Source: Prinsepia uniflora
Lineage: Eukaryota; Streptophyta; Magnoliopsida; Rosales; Rosaceae
Reading direction: 5' to 3'
Assembly: GCA_032719365.1 (NCBI GenBank)
Contig: CM064862.1
Span: 83,015,628 to 83,079,627, forward strand
DNA: 64,000 nt
Part shown: positions 43,547-55,543 of the stretch, one piece after another
How the letters are laid out: every line of letters begins with the position of its first letter
Numbering within the stretch: position 1 is the stretch's first letter
Position numbers and translations under genes: made by a program
Notes under the pieces: generated by a model
Told to the model about the DNA's origin: nothing
Seen by the model: only the letters and a program-made list of their open reading frames with translations
Database searches by the model: none

Positions 43547-45948
43547 CCTCATCGTCCATCATCCTTCTCACTTAACTCTTCCTCTCATCTCCACCCTCCA
43601 TCTCCATCATCTTCATCTTCTGTGCAATCAAACCCAAAACCCGTGCAAAACCCATAACCGTAAACCCAACCCTCTACACATCCTCAAATCCTCACTTATC
43701 TCCCTTAGACTGTGATTGAAAGTTGGAGTGTGAGGGTAGACGATGATGATGGTGGAATCGTCGTCGACCGTCGTGTACGGCGGTGGTGGCTAGGAACTGA
43801 AACCCGTGGGTCATTTTGAGTTCAAAACAATGGAAGGACGAGTTTTGTGGGCAGTTGAACGTGTTGGAGGTTGGATGAGGTTCCTGAGATCGAGATGACC
43901 GTGGTGGTGGCCACGACGGAGCTCGCGACGGTGAGGTGAATGAGAAACCCGAGAATACTCTATTTTTGTTCAAAAATGGCAACCTTAATTTTGATGATTG
44001 TTGATCATTTTGGTTACTGGTATGAGGTTTTGGACATCAAGGTGAGTTGATAGGGACCGATTTTGTGGCCTGAGGTGGCTTCTGGTGGCCGGAGACAGCG
44101 GAGGAGGTTGGCCATTGATTCTTCGATTGAGAAGGTAAGTTAGAGGCTTGGTTTTCTAGTTTTGAAGTCTTAGATCGATTGGAAATTGTTAGACGAAGGT
44201 GTAGGGACAATTAGGATTGAAAAAGGGTCGAAAATGGCTGAGAACCGGCCTCTCCGATCCATTTGAACCGGAAACCAGTGAACCGGTTCAGACTGGGTTC
44301 GCTGGAGGTTGACGATGAACAGTGTCCCGGTGGTGGGCTTCACGCGTAGCCGCTTACGGCTGCGCGTGGGGGAGCGTGGGGTCGCGTGGGGCACTTCTGG
44401 GACACGTGTACAAAATATGAAATCATCATTTTGACGTAATGAACATTTTGGGACTGGTTTCGTGTCGATCAGACATTGTTTCGATATAGTTCGGGATGTT
44501 CGAAGGTTTAGGATCGAGTTTAAATACTTTTAAAAATTAGGGAAAATTACAGGGTTTTAATGAGAGGTTAATGAAGTGGTTAGTAACCCTCTAGTATGAT
44601 TTGGACAGGTTCAGATATTCCGAGGATGGTGATTTAGCCCGGGGAGGCTTATGACACGCATATCGAGGTGACAACGTAGGACGGTATGTGAATGGACATT
44701 GTTTTCTAAACTGTGATGCATGCATAACTGTTTTATATGTTATATATATGTGATTTCTATGATGATGATTGTGATATCGTCGATTTACATATTTGCACGT
44801 ATTTTGAGATATTTTTCGTAATTTTACGTATATCGAGGTTAATGGTTTTAATAACGGTTCAATGGTATGATTTTGGATTTGAAAATATGGAATCGGACTT
44901 GAGACCCATTTGGTTTACGAACTATCGGACTTGGAGTCCATTTGATTGAATGAGGCATCGGGTCAGAGGCGCAGTTGGTTTACGAAATCGGGCATGAGGC
45001 CGAGTTGAGTTTTATGAATGTGATTTCGGGTCGGGGACCCATAAATGGATTTGGATAAATGGTTTTGTGGATTACGATGGTTTTATGGAAATCCCGGGCG
45101 TAGGCCCATTTGAACGATTTGACATGATTTATGAAATATTTTTCCATATACCATCCTTATATCTATGGATTATCTCCTCCAGTCGTCTGGGACGATGGTA
45201 GTCACGGCGCATTTCCTGCGAGGGGTCACTGTACGGAGCTACCAGACTGTATAGTGACTTAGGAGCAGGATTGCTAGATGACTGGGACGTTAGATATCTG
45301 GGATGTCAGAGATGGACTTGGGATGAGACCCCGGGTAGCACGCGTAGCTTGGACCGTGACATGACGTCTGGGACGTTAGGCGTCTGGGACGCCGAGGATT
45401 GGTACATAATGGTATTGGATGGAGTTGTGATTTATGGCTTTACTGGATTATGTTTTTGGATTTCGGATTTATTGGATTTATGATTTGACTTTCGGTGTTA
45501 ATGGATTTGGGTAAGGACCCACATGGTTTGGATTTACGGTTTTGGGCTGAGTTCCCACATACTTGGATTTATAATTTTGGGCTAAGACCTTAATGATTTA
45601 ATTAAAATAAATGGTTTGATTATTGGTTTTCGAATGCATGCATACTTTTTAATGAAGGGCATAAATGTCTTTTAATGAAGGGCATAAATGTCTTTTTATG
45701 AAATGTGTTTTATGAATTTATTGATTTTCGTCCACTCACAGCTTTAAATGGTTTTAATGCCCTTCAGGCTGATCACGGATGTGGGCTGTAGCAGAAACCG
45801 AGACATCGCACTCCTCCACCGATCCTGGCGCTCTCTGGAAGCCCGAACGGGCTGAGGTTTGAGTTATCCCTTGTCTGACACTTCGTTTCAGACGGGAGCA
45901 TGGCACATCCCGCGATAATCAATGGGGGGATTGGGATGGGTCGTGTCA
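42994..45948 (+). mobile_element. Solo LTR in the gag of element B
   Basis: 2955 bp, TGTAACGACCCATCC to GGGTCGTGTCA, in the opposite orientation to B. Flanks are TATGT (42989-42993) and TATGC (45949-45953), a target duplication with one mismatch. Gag of B continues on both sides. It contains a long CA microsatellite (43448-43544) and repeated GTCTGGGACGT phrases near 45280-45400. The frames reading HTHTHT are artefacts of the microsatellite. Confidence 0.87.
43448..43544. repeat. (CA)n microsatellite, about 97 bp
   Basis: An almost pure AC/CA run with one G interruption near the start, inside the solo LTR. Confidence 0.95.
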
Positions 45949-46264
45949 TATGCTCATATTGAGCAACCTTCATATCGCCCTGCTAGAGCTATAGGAACTC
46001 GACCTCCTTGGCACCACTGTAAGACTGTGGGTCCATGAATCGTTCCCTGAACGTTTCCCAAGTCAAAGTGCGAGGATCGTAACCTGTCCTCCAAGAAGGA
46101 AAGTGGCAATTGGTAACATCCGCTCCGGAGGGCACCACAACATCTCAAAAACCTCCTCCATCTAGATAATCCAATCATCCTCCACGTTTGGGTCCGCCAA
46201 ATCCTCAAACCTGGTGGCTTCGAGCCTCTGAGCCTGCTCTACCTCCGAACTCCCTGAGGTCCTT
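45949..46264 (-). pseudogene. gag: Element B gag, middle part
   Basis: On the minus strand the frame reads EVEQAQRLEATRFEDLADPN, then EVFEMLWCPPERM and IATFLLGG, the N-terminal half of the chromovirus gag capsid domain, equivalent to 54372-54200 in element A. An in-frame stop follows the EDDWI residues and others come later. It is bounded by two independent solo LTRs. Confidence 0.75.
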
Positions 46265-49200
46265 TGTAACAACCCGTACCTTCGGGAAGGGTATAAATGT
46301 AATTTTGTAAAAGATTTATATAAAATGACGATTTTGCCCTTGTGAATAGTGTGTCAAAAGTTGACTTTTTGATTTACAGGTTGGATGAGTGTTGACCATT
46401 GACCGTGATGTAGCTTTGGACGTCACGAGTCCGTAGACAGGTGGCAGGTCCGATTTGGACAACCGGAGAAAAAGTTATGACGTTTGGAAGATTGAGGGCG
46501 TTATCGTAATTTTGATTAATGAAAGGAAAATGTTGACTTTTTAGTGGACTTGTGATTTTCACGTAGACCGAGGACCGTTGGATAGGTCTCGACGTCTTGA
46601 GTACAACGACAGGAGGCACGCTGTCATCGGACGTCGGACGAAATAGTTACGAGTCTGGAAAATTTGAGGGTAAAATGGTAATTTTTAACACTAGGGGCAA
46701 TTTGGTCTTTTTCCCTATGACCAATCAGATAAGGGCAAGTGGCTTGAATGGAGTGGGATATTTTTGCTGATGTCCATGAGAAATTGGACACGTGGGCTTT
46801 GCTGGATGGTTCCAGGCGTGTCTAAAATGTACACGGCCACAAAGTGTCCAAAATTAAACCGTGTTTGTGCTGTGAAGAACAGAAACAGAGAGGGAAGAAA
46901 GTGAGAGGACTTGATCGATTCTGTGTGGGTGTGAGAGTTTGGTGAGCTGTGAGAGTGACAGAGAGAAGAAAGGGAGTTGGTGACTGAGTCTGGGAGTGGA
47001 ATCGTGCACGAAGACACGGTGGGCGGAGGTTCGAGTTCTCAGAGAAAAAAGAGGAGCCGTGGGACTGTGGTGGTGGTTGTGCCGTGTTGTGGTTCAATCC
47101 AAACTGAGGAGGAGTTAGGACGACCGCAGAGGACTCATTGGACACTGTGGTACACGGCGGTGCAGACGGCGGAGGAAGAATCACAGGTGAGACCCTATTC
47201 CCCTATTTTTCCCGTTTGATTGTTTTCAAAATTCGTGGACTTTGGGCTAGAGTCGAGGGTTTTGGTGAGTGATGTGAGCTTCAGGGAGGTCCTAGGAGTC
47301 GTCTAGGATGGTCGCCGTGACGGGGGAAGGTCTGGGTGGCCGGAGGCCAAAACAGGGAAAATGGGTTGTCTGTTTCAGGGATGAAGACGATGGGTTTTAG
47401 GCCGTGATTCTTCGATTTTAGGATGGGAATAGATTGCAGGGAACTGGACGAAGCTTGTAGGATTGAAATGGTGGAAAACAAAGGCGGAATCGCAGAGAAC
47501 CGGTCACGCCGGTTCCACAGTTGAACTGGGTGACTCGAGGTAGACGATGCACTGTAGCAGGCGCGTGAGGCCCATGCGCAGCCACTTGGGGCGGCGCGTG
47601 GGGGCGCGTGAGGAGGAGTTTGAGAAATTTTCCAACATGGTTTTTGTCCTAAATGTTCTAAGGAATCCATTGGGACAAGTTTCGGGTAAATCAGACAATG
47701 TTACGGGATAGTTCGAGGATCCGGACAGTTGAGGGTTTAAATTTAAATTACGTATAAATTCCCAAAAATTTGGGGAAATTAGGGTTAGCATCTTTGACGT
47801 ATTTGTGACCCTATTTGATGTCCATTGACAGGACGGGAGACGCCTGAGACGGTTGAAGAGCGCACGGAGCGCGATTGACACTTTCTGATTCGTGAGTGGA
47901 CTCTTTCTTTTCATACGAGTATGCCTAGCTGTTTTTATCTATGTTTTATGATTTTAAGTATGTTTTTATGCTTGTTAATGATGATTATATGTGATTGATA
48001 TGCTTGCACATTTTTCGAGACATTTTCGAGTTTTCGCACGTTTTTCGAGGAAATGCTGGATTTCTGATTTTGATGTTAAATTTTCATGTTTTCAATCTAT
48101 AATTGTTCTCTGATGGTTATAAATGGATTATGAAATATGATTTTTGGTAATCACGATTTTCGGTTTAAAAAGTGGAATTCCGGATTTAGGTTTGGAATGA
48201 CGGTTCTGAACGCCGGAAGGGCTTCGAACCGGGACTTTCGGATTCGGGTTTGGAGATGGATTTAGAATTGATTTTAAATTGGTTTGGATTGGATTTGCTG
48301 GATCTGGATATTGGGTTTAAAGACCCGGATTCTGATTGACGGGGGGACGGGCCCGGATTGAGTTTAAAGACTCGGGAGTTTAAAGACTCGGATATTTATG
48401 ATATTACCCCCGTAGGCCTATTGAGTTTAAAGACCCGGGAGTTTAAAGACTCGGATTACATTTGACGCCTGGTTTGAGTTTAAAGACTCGGATAGACCCA
48501 GCAGGTTTGATCGGACTTTGGAATTGGTGGATTTGTTTTTATGCTATGATCTTGTTATACTGTTTTATATTGTGGTTTCCTGGTACTTAGTTAGGCATGC
48601 ATATTTTAAGAATTGATTTTAAATTGGTTTGGATTGGATTTGCTGGATCTGGATATTGGGTTTAAAGACCCGGATTCTGATTGACGGAGGGACGGGCCCG
48701 GATTGAGTTTAAAGACTCGGGAGTTTAAAGACTCAGATATTTATGATATTACCCCCGTAGGCCTATTGAGTTTAAAGATTCGGGAGTTTAAAGACTCAGA
48801 TTACATTTGAGGCCTGATTTGAGTTTAAAGACTCGGATAGACCCATCAGGTTTGATCGGACTTTGGAATTGGTGGATTTGTTTTTATGATATGATCTTGT
48901 TATACTGTTTTATATTGTGGTTTCCTGGTACTTAGTTAGGCATGCATATTTTAAAACGGAGGGAAAAACCTTATTGTTTTCTTTAAACTGTTTTATTCTT
49001 ACTTTTAGTCCACTCACACGTTTTGGTTTTAACTTACCCTCCAGGTCGTGGTGATAGCGCTGGGGTGAACGTTGAGGCAGGGACCGAGGCATAGAGCTTA
49101 CGACGTTCTTCCGTTGCGAGATTAGCCTAGTAGGACTTTTGTGCCTGTTGTGTATAAGCTATGCTCTGATTTACGGTTGTATTATATTTCTCCCTTGTCT

Positions 49201-49314
49201 GATAGTTATGCTTATGGTTGTGTTTGAGGTTATTTTGGTACTTGAAGTGTGATTGTCAGACGGGAGCAGGGTTCGTCCTGGGTATCGAGGTGATATTTGG
49301 GACGGGTCCTGACA
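46265..49314 (+). mobile_element. Solo LTR in the gag of element B, with internal 345-bp duplication
   Basis: 3050 bp, TGTAACAACCCGTACC to GGGTCCTGACA, flanked by the perfect target duplication TCCTT (46260-46264 and 49315-49319). It resembles the solo LTR at 20886-23775. A tandem duplication of 345 bp (48264-48608 and 48609-48953) makes it the longest LTR in the window. No genes. Confidence 0.9.
48264..48953. repeat. 345-bp tandem duplication within the LTR
   Basis: AGAATTGATTTTAAATTGG occurs at 48264 and 48609, and the copies stay parallel to GGCATGCATATTTTAA at their ends. Each copy carries one block of GAGTTTAAAGACTC repeats. The copies differ at few positions. Confidence 0.88.
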
Positions 49315-49535
49315 TCCTTCTACCCTAGAGCATAGCATTTAGGGCCTGGCCAACCTGATCCATGATCAGCCCTGGGACTAGCTCCTTGTTCAGAATATGA
49401 CTCTCCGAGCCCTCAGCGTCATCTCTGTTTCCAGATCGTGCACGAGGGCTGAGTCCTAGAGGCATCATAATTTAAAAAGAACATAATCAGTACCACAAAT
49501 ACACTATACAACGAGTGTATAGCCCTCAAAAAAAT
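49315..49535 (-). pseudogene. gag: Element B gag N-terminus and short leader remnant
   Basis: On the minus strand an ATG at 49465 opens MPLGLSPRARSGNRDDAEG.. and continues through SHILNKELVPGLIMDQVGQA before reaching the solo LTR. This corresponds to the start of gag in element A (MPPRRIPHARTEVE at 54426). About 70 bp of leader (49466-49535) precede it, but the primer-binding site and 5' LTR of B are absent. Instead, a truncated LTR of element A follows. Confidence 0.65.
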
Positions 49536-49970
49536 GACCAAAATGCCCTCAGTTCAAAAATTACCAAAATGGCCTTCCACTTTCCAGACCCGTAACTTGG
49601 TCGTCCGATGTACGTTTTCAGCGTGCCGCCTGTCTACAGACGCAGGGCATCGAGACCTACCTAACGGTATTTGAATCGTGTGAAAATCCATTGTAAATCA
49701 AAAAGTCAACTTTTTCCCCCATTTCATCCAAATTATGAAAATGCCCCTGGACTTCCGAACGTCACAACTTTTTCCCTGATCGTCCGAATTGGACGTGCCA
49801 CCTGTCTATGGACTCGTGACGTCCCGAACTACGTCACGGTCATCGGTCAAAGTCCGTTTGACCTACTAATCAAAAATTCAACAATTTGACCTTACTATTC
49901 ACAGGGGTAAAAATGTCATTTCATTCAATATGTTACAATATTACAATCCTCGGATTTTCGGGGTGTTACA
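49536..49970 (-). repeat. 3' LTR of Tekay element A, truncated
   Basis: It starts on the minus strand at 49970 with TGTAACACCCCGAAAATC, right after the purine tract AAGGGGGGAAGGT (plus strand 49971-49983). The ~435 bp present match 63695-64000, the corresponding part of the 5' LTR of A. Homology ends at about 49535, so most of this LTR is lost. Confidence 0.78.
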
Positions 49971-50003
49971 ACCTTCCCCCCTTAAGAAATTTCGTCCCGA
50001 AAT

Positions 50004-50731
50004 TTAAGGAAACTGTTCCCGCATCTATGCCCCGAGTTCCCATATGGCTTCCTCCACGTTCTCGTTTCTCTAGAGAACTTTCATGAGAGGGATAGTCTTC
50101 TGCCGTCGTACCTTGTCCTTTCGGTCCAAAATCTGTACTGCTTGTTCCTCAAAGCTCAAATCCTCTCGGGGTTCGATAGGTTGCTCCTCCAGTACATGAG
50201 AGGCATCATGTACGTACTTCCGTAGCATCGATACGTGGAAAACATCGTGAACTTTAGAAATTTCTGGGGGTAATGCCAATCTATACGCAACCCGGCCAAT
50301 CTTCTCCACGATCTCATAAGGTCCAATAAAACGTGGACTCAATTTTCCCCGTCGACCAAAACAAATAATCCTTTTCCACGGGGATAACTTCAGGAAGACA
50401 AACTCTCCAACCTTAAACTCCAAGTCTGGAATCCGTCTATCAGCATAACTCTTTTGGCGATCCTGTGCCGCCTTTAATCTTTCCTTGATAACACGGACTA
50501 CTTCCGGAGTTATGTCCATCAATTCCAGCCCTACAGCCACTCGCTCCCCTATCTCCATCCAGCAGATAGGTGTTCTGCACTATCGACCATACAGTGCCTC
50601 ATAGGGTGCCATCCCGATACTTGCCTGGTAACTGTTGTTGTAAGCGAATTCCATCAATGGCAAGTGAGCATCCCACGAATCCTGAAATTACAGCACACAC
50701 GACCTCATCATGTCTTCCAGGGTCTGAATAG
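50004..50731 (-). pseudogene. int: Element A integrase C-terminus and chromodomain
   Basis: Follows the catalytic core on the minus strand. The open stretch 50558-50070 carries RVIKERLKAAQDRQKSYADR, FKVGEFVFLKLSPWK, LSPRFIGPYEIVEKIGRVAY and VHDVFHVSMLRKY, the standard C-terminal integrase region. A chromodomain-like tail follows (EEQAVQILDRKDK, then NVEEAIWEL after a stop at about 50070). The chromodomain, which can direct insertion to heterochromatin, together with the tRNA-Met primer site, places A in the Tekay/Del chromovirus lineage. Stops occur at about 50070 and near 50580. Confidence 0.83.
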
Positions 50732-53443
50732 TCATTTCTGACTGTCCATCGGTCTGTGGATGGAAAGCAGTACTGAAATGAAAATTTGTTCCCAAGGTAG
50801 TCTGTAAACTCCGCTAAAACCTAGAAGTGAAACGCAGATCGCGATCGACTCCGGCGTACCATGAAGTCGAATGATTTCCTTCACAAACAGTTGAGCCAGT
50901 CGGTTGGGTTTATAAGTCTCTTGCACTGGTAGAAAATGTGCTGACTTGGTTAACCGGTCTACAATCACCCACACTCCGTCAAATCCACTCCGTTTCCTTG
51001 GCAACTTTAAGACGAAGTCCATGGTGATGTGATCCCACTTCCACTCGAGAATCGGAAGTGGCTTCATAGGCCCATACGGTCTCTGCCGCTCCGCCTTAAC
51101 CTGCTGACAGGTTAAGCATCTGCTCACAAATTCAGCAATGTCCCTCTTCATTCCTGGCCACCAATAATGGCTCCGAAGGGTACGGTACATCTTTGTACCT
51201 CCCGGATGCATAGCATACGCTGAACTGTGGGCCTCCTCCAGAATCTCGGCCTGTAACTCTGTCTCTGCTGGCACACACAAACGGCCCATTTTCACAAGTG
51301 CCCCATCATCTCGGATGGTAAAATCCTGTCTTTCTCCAACTTCGACCTCAATCATGTAGATGCAAAGTATCGGATCCTGAAGTTGTGCTTCGATGATCCG
51401 ATCAATCAGCACTAGTCGTACATGGAAACAGGCCAATAAAGCTCTATGCTCATCCGTATCCAAAATAACTCCAGCCTTCCGGAGTTCCACTAGCAAAAGA
51501 AGATACACCATCCTCAGGTGTGCAACTGATCCCGATGACTTCCTGCTGAGTGCATCTGCCACCACATTAGCCTTACACGGATGATACTCGATCGTACAGT
51601 CAAAATCCTTGATCAGTTCCAACCATCTTCGTTGCCTCATGTTGAGTTCCTTCTGGGTGAATAGATACTTTAGGCTTTGGTGGTCGGTGTATATCCTGCA
51701 CGTTGCACTGAATAGATAATGTCTCCAGATCTTCAGGGCATGAACTACCGCCGCCAACTCCAAATCTTGGGTAGGGTAGTTCAACTCATGAGTCTTTAGC
51801 TGTCGTGATGCGTAAGCGATAACCTTACCATTCTGCATTAACACGCAGCCCAAACCTTGTAGCGATGCATCACTAAAGACCACGAACTCTCCACTGTCAT
51901 CTGGCAATGCAAGGACGGGTGCAGTGGTTAACTGATACTTCAATTCCTAAAAACTCTGTTCACACTGCTCGTCCCAAATGAATTTCACCCCTTTCCGAGT
52001 CAATCAAGTCAACGGTGCAGCAATTTTGAAAAAACCCTCCACGAATCTCCGATAGTAGCCTGCCAACCCGACAAAACTCCGTACCTCTGTTACTGTTGTT
52101 GGTCTAGCCCAGTTGGTCACCGCTTTCGTTTTCTGGGGATCCACGCTGATCCCATCAGCCGATATCACATGTCCCAGAAAACCAATGCTGCTCAGCCAAA
52201 ACTGGCACTTACTCAGTTTGGCGTACAACTGTTCTTGTCTCAGCTTCCCTAACACCAACCGTAGGTGTTTCTCATGTGCTTGGGCACTCCTCGAGTACAC
52301 CAAGATATCATCGATGAACACAATCACAAATTTATCCAAGTAAGGTCGGAATACCCTATTCATCAGATCCATGAATGCTGCTGGAGCATTCGTCAAGCCG
52401 AAAGGCATCACTAGGAACTCGTAATGTCCGTATCGGGTTCGAAAGGCCGTTTTCGGAACATCCCCTTCCGCAATCCGCACCTGTTGATACCCAGACTATA
52501 AATCAATCTTCGAGAAGCACTGTGTTCCCCGTAACTGGTCGAATAAGTCATCGATCCTTGGTAGAGGATACTGGTTCCTCAGTGTCACCTTGTTGAGCTG
52601 TCGGTAATCCACACACAAACGGAGACTCCCCTCCTTCTTCTTCACAAACAACACCGGTGCTCCCCACGGTGAAGTACTCGGTCGGATGAATTCCAAATCA
52701 ACCAACTCCTGCAACTGTGTTTTGAGTTCCCGTAATTCTACCGGCGCCATCCAGTATGGTGCCTGGGATATAGGTTGGGTACGGGGGAGTAGTTCAATGG
52801 TAAACTCAATCACCCACGGTGGTGGTAATCCAGGTAAGTCTTCCGGGAACACATCCGGAAACTCCCGCACCACTGGTATCTCCTCGATACTCGGAGTATC
52901 AATCTGTTCTGACACGATACACGCCAGATAGCCCTGGCATCCCTTCCGTAGAAGTTTAGTAGCAGCAAGTGAAGAAATCACTTCAGGAAGCGAACCTTCA
53001 CGCTCCCACTGGAAGGTAACTTCTAGAAAAGCCGGACTCCGTAGAAATACTTGCCTACTACAGCAATCAATAAGCGACCCATGCTCCGATAACCAATCCA
53101 TCCCTAAAATCACATCGAAGTCATGGATATCCATAATGATCAAGTCTGCTGGTAGATCCACATCCTCAATTCTCACCGGGCACCTCCGAATCACCTGATT
53201 CACTAAGTACACGATGCCCATAGGTGTGCCAACACCTATCTCGCTATCTAAGGCTGATACCTCACAATCTAGCATACTACCACAAATCCTCGAAATAAAA
53301 GAATGTGTAGCCCCCGTATCCATCAATACATGTACAAGAAGGTTTGAGCTATGACGAGTACCTGTAACCACACCTGGGGCTGTCCTAGCCTGCTGCTGAG
53401 TACTGCAAATACGCGAGCCTTGGGCCTCATAGTCTGTCCGCAC
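50732..53443 (-). pseudogene. pol: Element A pol: protease, reverse transcriptase, RNase H, integrase core
   Basis: One ancestral frame on the minus strand. Protease: HVLMDTGATHSFIS (about 53335) and DFDVILGMDWLSEHG. Reverse transcriptase: CVDYRQLNKVTLRNQYPLPR, EFLVMPFGLTNAPAAFMDLM, catalytic FVIVFIDDILVYS (about 52325). RNase H: FVVFSDASLQGLGCVL and TDHQSLKYLF. Integrase: zinc region HPGGTKMYRTLRSHYWWPG..CLTCQQVK and WDHITMDFVLKLP (first Asp). Stops at about 52496, 52004 and 51945 interrupt an otherwise well-kept frame. Near 50855 a small deletion removes the residues around the second catalytic Asp of integrase and shifts the frame. Overlap with gag at 53323-53443 reflects a one-base frameshift near 53400. 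Confidence 0.88.
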
Positions 53444-54426
53444 CCACGCGCGCCACGCTCAGCACCACGATCACCTCCCTGTAATCGACCTCCGACAGTG
53501 TTGGAAGCCGAACTCTGCATAGCACTAGAGCCCCCCGCATCGTTGCTCCTAGACAACAGTGGGCAATCTCGGGCATAGTGGCCCGCTCCTCCACAAGTAA
53601 AACAGCTGACTGTCCTCGGCCTGTCCGAAGACCCACTGGATGCACCACTCCAAGATGAATGATGCCCTGAGCTGAACCCCGATCCTGTCCTCTGAGAGCC
53701 CCCATGTCGACTTGACCAGCCACGACCTTGCAATGATGAAGGTGCTCCTCTGTAACTTCCTCTCTTGTTCTTCCTCTGGCCCGTTGGTCCAAGGTATTGA
53801 CGATCCCGACGTCGTCCCTCGCCAGAAGACTGTCGTGTCTGGTGTGCCGCCATACTGGCCTCGACATGAACCGCTGCGTCGACCATGTCTCTCAGAGTAG
53901 CGTGATTGGCAGCTGTCACACCAGCCTGAATCTCCCCTCGGAGTCCCAACTCAAACCTCTGACACTTGTCTTCCTCTGTACTCACAAATGGTGCCGCGAA
54001 CCGAGAAAGTTTCCCAAAAGTCTGCTCATAGTCCGCAACGGACATATCCCTATGCTCCAGCCGCAGGAACTCTACCTTCCATGCCGCGCGAAACAATCGC
54101 GGGTAGTACTGATCCAAGAATCTGGTAGGGAAGACCTCCCAGGTAGTGGTGTGGACAGACCATCCTGACATCTCGAGACCATGCCACCACTAATAAGCTC
54201 CGCCTTCCAGTAAGAAGGACGCCAAAGTCACCCGCTCGCCCGGAGGGCAGTGCATCACCGTGAAAATCCTTTCCCACTTAGCGATCCATTCATAGGCATC
54301 CTCGAGGTTTGATCCCCTGCTGAAAGGAGTGGCTCCCAAACGCTGAGCCCGTTCAATACTTGCGCATTCCATTTCTCTCTCTTATTCCACCTCAGTCCGT
54401 GCGTGAGGAATTCTCCTTGGAGGCAT
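53323..54426 (-). pseudogene. gag: Element A gag
   Basis: Begins at ATG 54426 (MPPRRIPHARTEVE), 100 bp downstream of the primer-binding site. The capsid domain spans about 54360-53830: RGSNLEDAYEWIAKWERIF, CPPGERVTLASFLLEGGAY, FPTRFLDQYYPRLFRAAWK, MSVADYEQTFGKLSRF and CQRFELGLRGEI. A Ser/Gly/Arg-rich linker leads to a complete CCHC zinc knuckle, CFTCGGAGHYARDC (about 53605-53564). In-frame stops at about 54383 and 54190 and a frameshift near 53400 break it. The N-terminal piece 54372-54190 and the main ORF 54171-53323 share one frame. It would form the particle shell. Confidence 0.87.
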
Positions 54427-54524
54427 AACCAACTGTTAAGAGGCATAGATTAGATAACATCATCCTTAGACTCGAAAAGTACCTAGTACTGACCGCTAGT
54501 CTACCATGCTGACCACAACCTAGT

Positions 54525-54536
54525 GCTCTGATACCA
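54525..54536 (-). other. Primer-binding site of element A
   Basis: On the minus strand TGGTATCAGAGC, complementary to the 3' end of initiator tRNA-Met, starts three bases after the 5' LTR ends at 54540. The same site is used by D and C, and with one change by E. Confidence 0.88.
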
Positions 54537-54539
54537 AGC

Positions 54540-55492
54540 TGACAGGACCCGCCCCGATCCCCCGGGGACCACAAGGGGACGTGCCCTGCTCCCGTCTGAC
54601 ACCCGAACCAAAATTTCAAATTTAACCTTAAAAGTTCAAATTCATAAATATCCGAAAATAAAGTCACACATACAATCCAAATTCAAAAGATTTCAGACAA
54701 GGGATACAGTCCAAAATACAAATTCCGAGCACGACTCTAAGCTATCCTGCGGGTAACCTACCCAACAGGGGTTCAGGTGCGCAGTGCAGATCTATGCCTC
54801 AGTCTCAGGATCCTCTTCTACCTCAGTAGCACGGTCTGGAAGGGTTACCAAAAATATTAAGGGTGAGTGGGCCGAAACTCAAGTTTATAAAACAGTTTAA
54901 TAAGTAAAACATATAATTTTACCCCTCCGTTTTCCAAACATGCATGCATCAGTCTTTGAAACCATAAATACATATAGGATATCACAAGCAATATAACAAG
55001 CCATAAATATAATGTAATCACAGCTACTTCACTATACACTCCAATCTTGACATCCCAGATGTCTGACTTCCCTGACGTCCAATATGGTCACAGTCCCAAG
55101 GCTACGCGTGCCACTCGGGATCTCAATCCCGAGTCCAATCCCTGAACCCAGTCCGGGTGCGGCATCCTAGATGCCTAGCGTCCCAGACACGTGACGTCCT
55201 AGACATCCAATCATAGAAATCCTGCTCCTGAGTCATCCTACGGTCCGGCACCTCCGTAGAATGACCCCTTGTAGGCAATGCGCCGTGACCGCTCCGGGGT
55301 ACCACATCCGGTGGAGACAGTATCACATGGTGGATCTATACAGTGCAGTACCTAAGATAATCATCGATATCCACATGCATATAGATATATAATCCAAAAC
55401 AGTGTTCAATTTCCACAAAACGGGTCTTAGGCCCAACATCGTAAAACGTGTCATAACCGTAAATCGAGGTAATCAAAATCCTTCATTTGATT

Positions 55493-55543
<51 letters not shown>

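Noticed and set aside
43320..43715. Frames encoding long His-Thr repeats
   Set aside because: They are the CA microsatellite read in frame inside a solo LTR.
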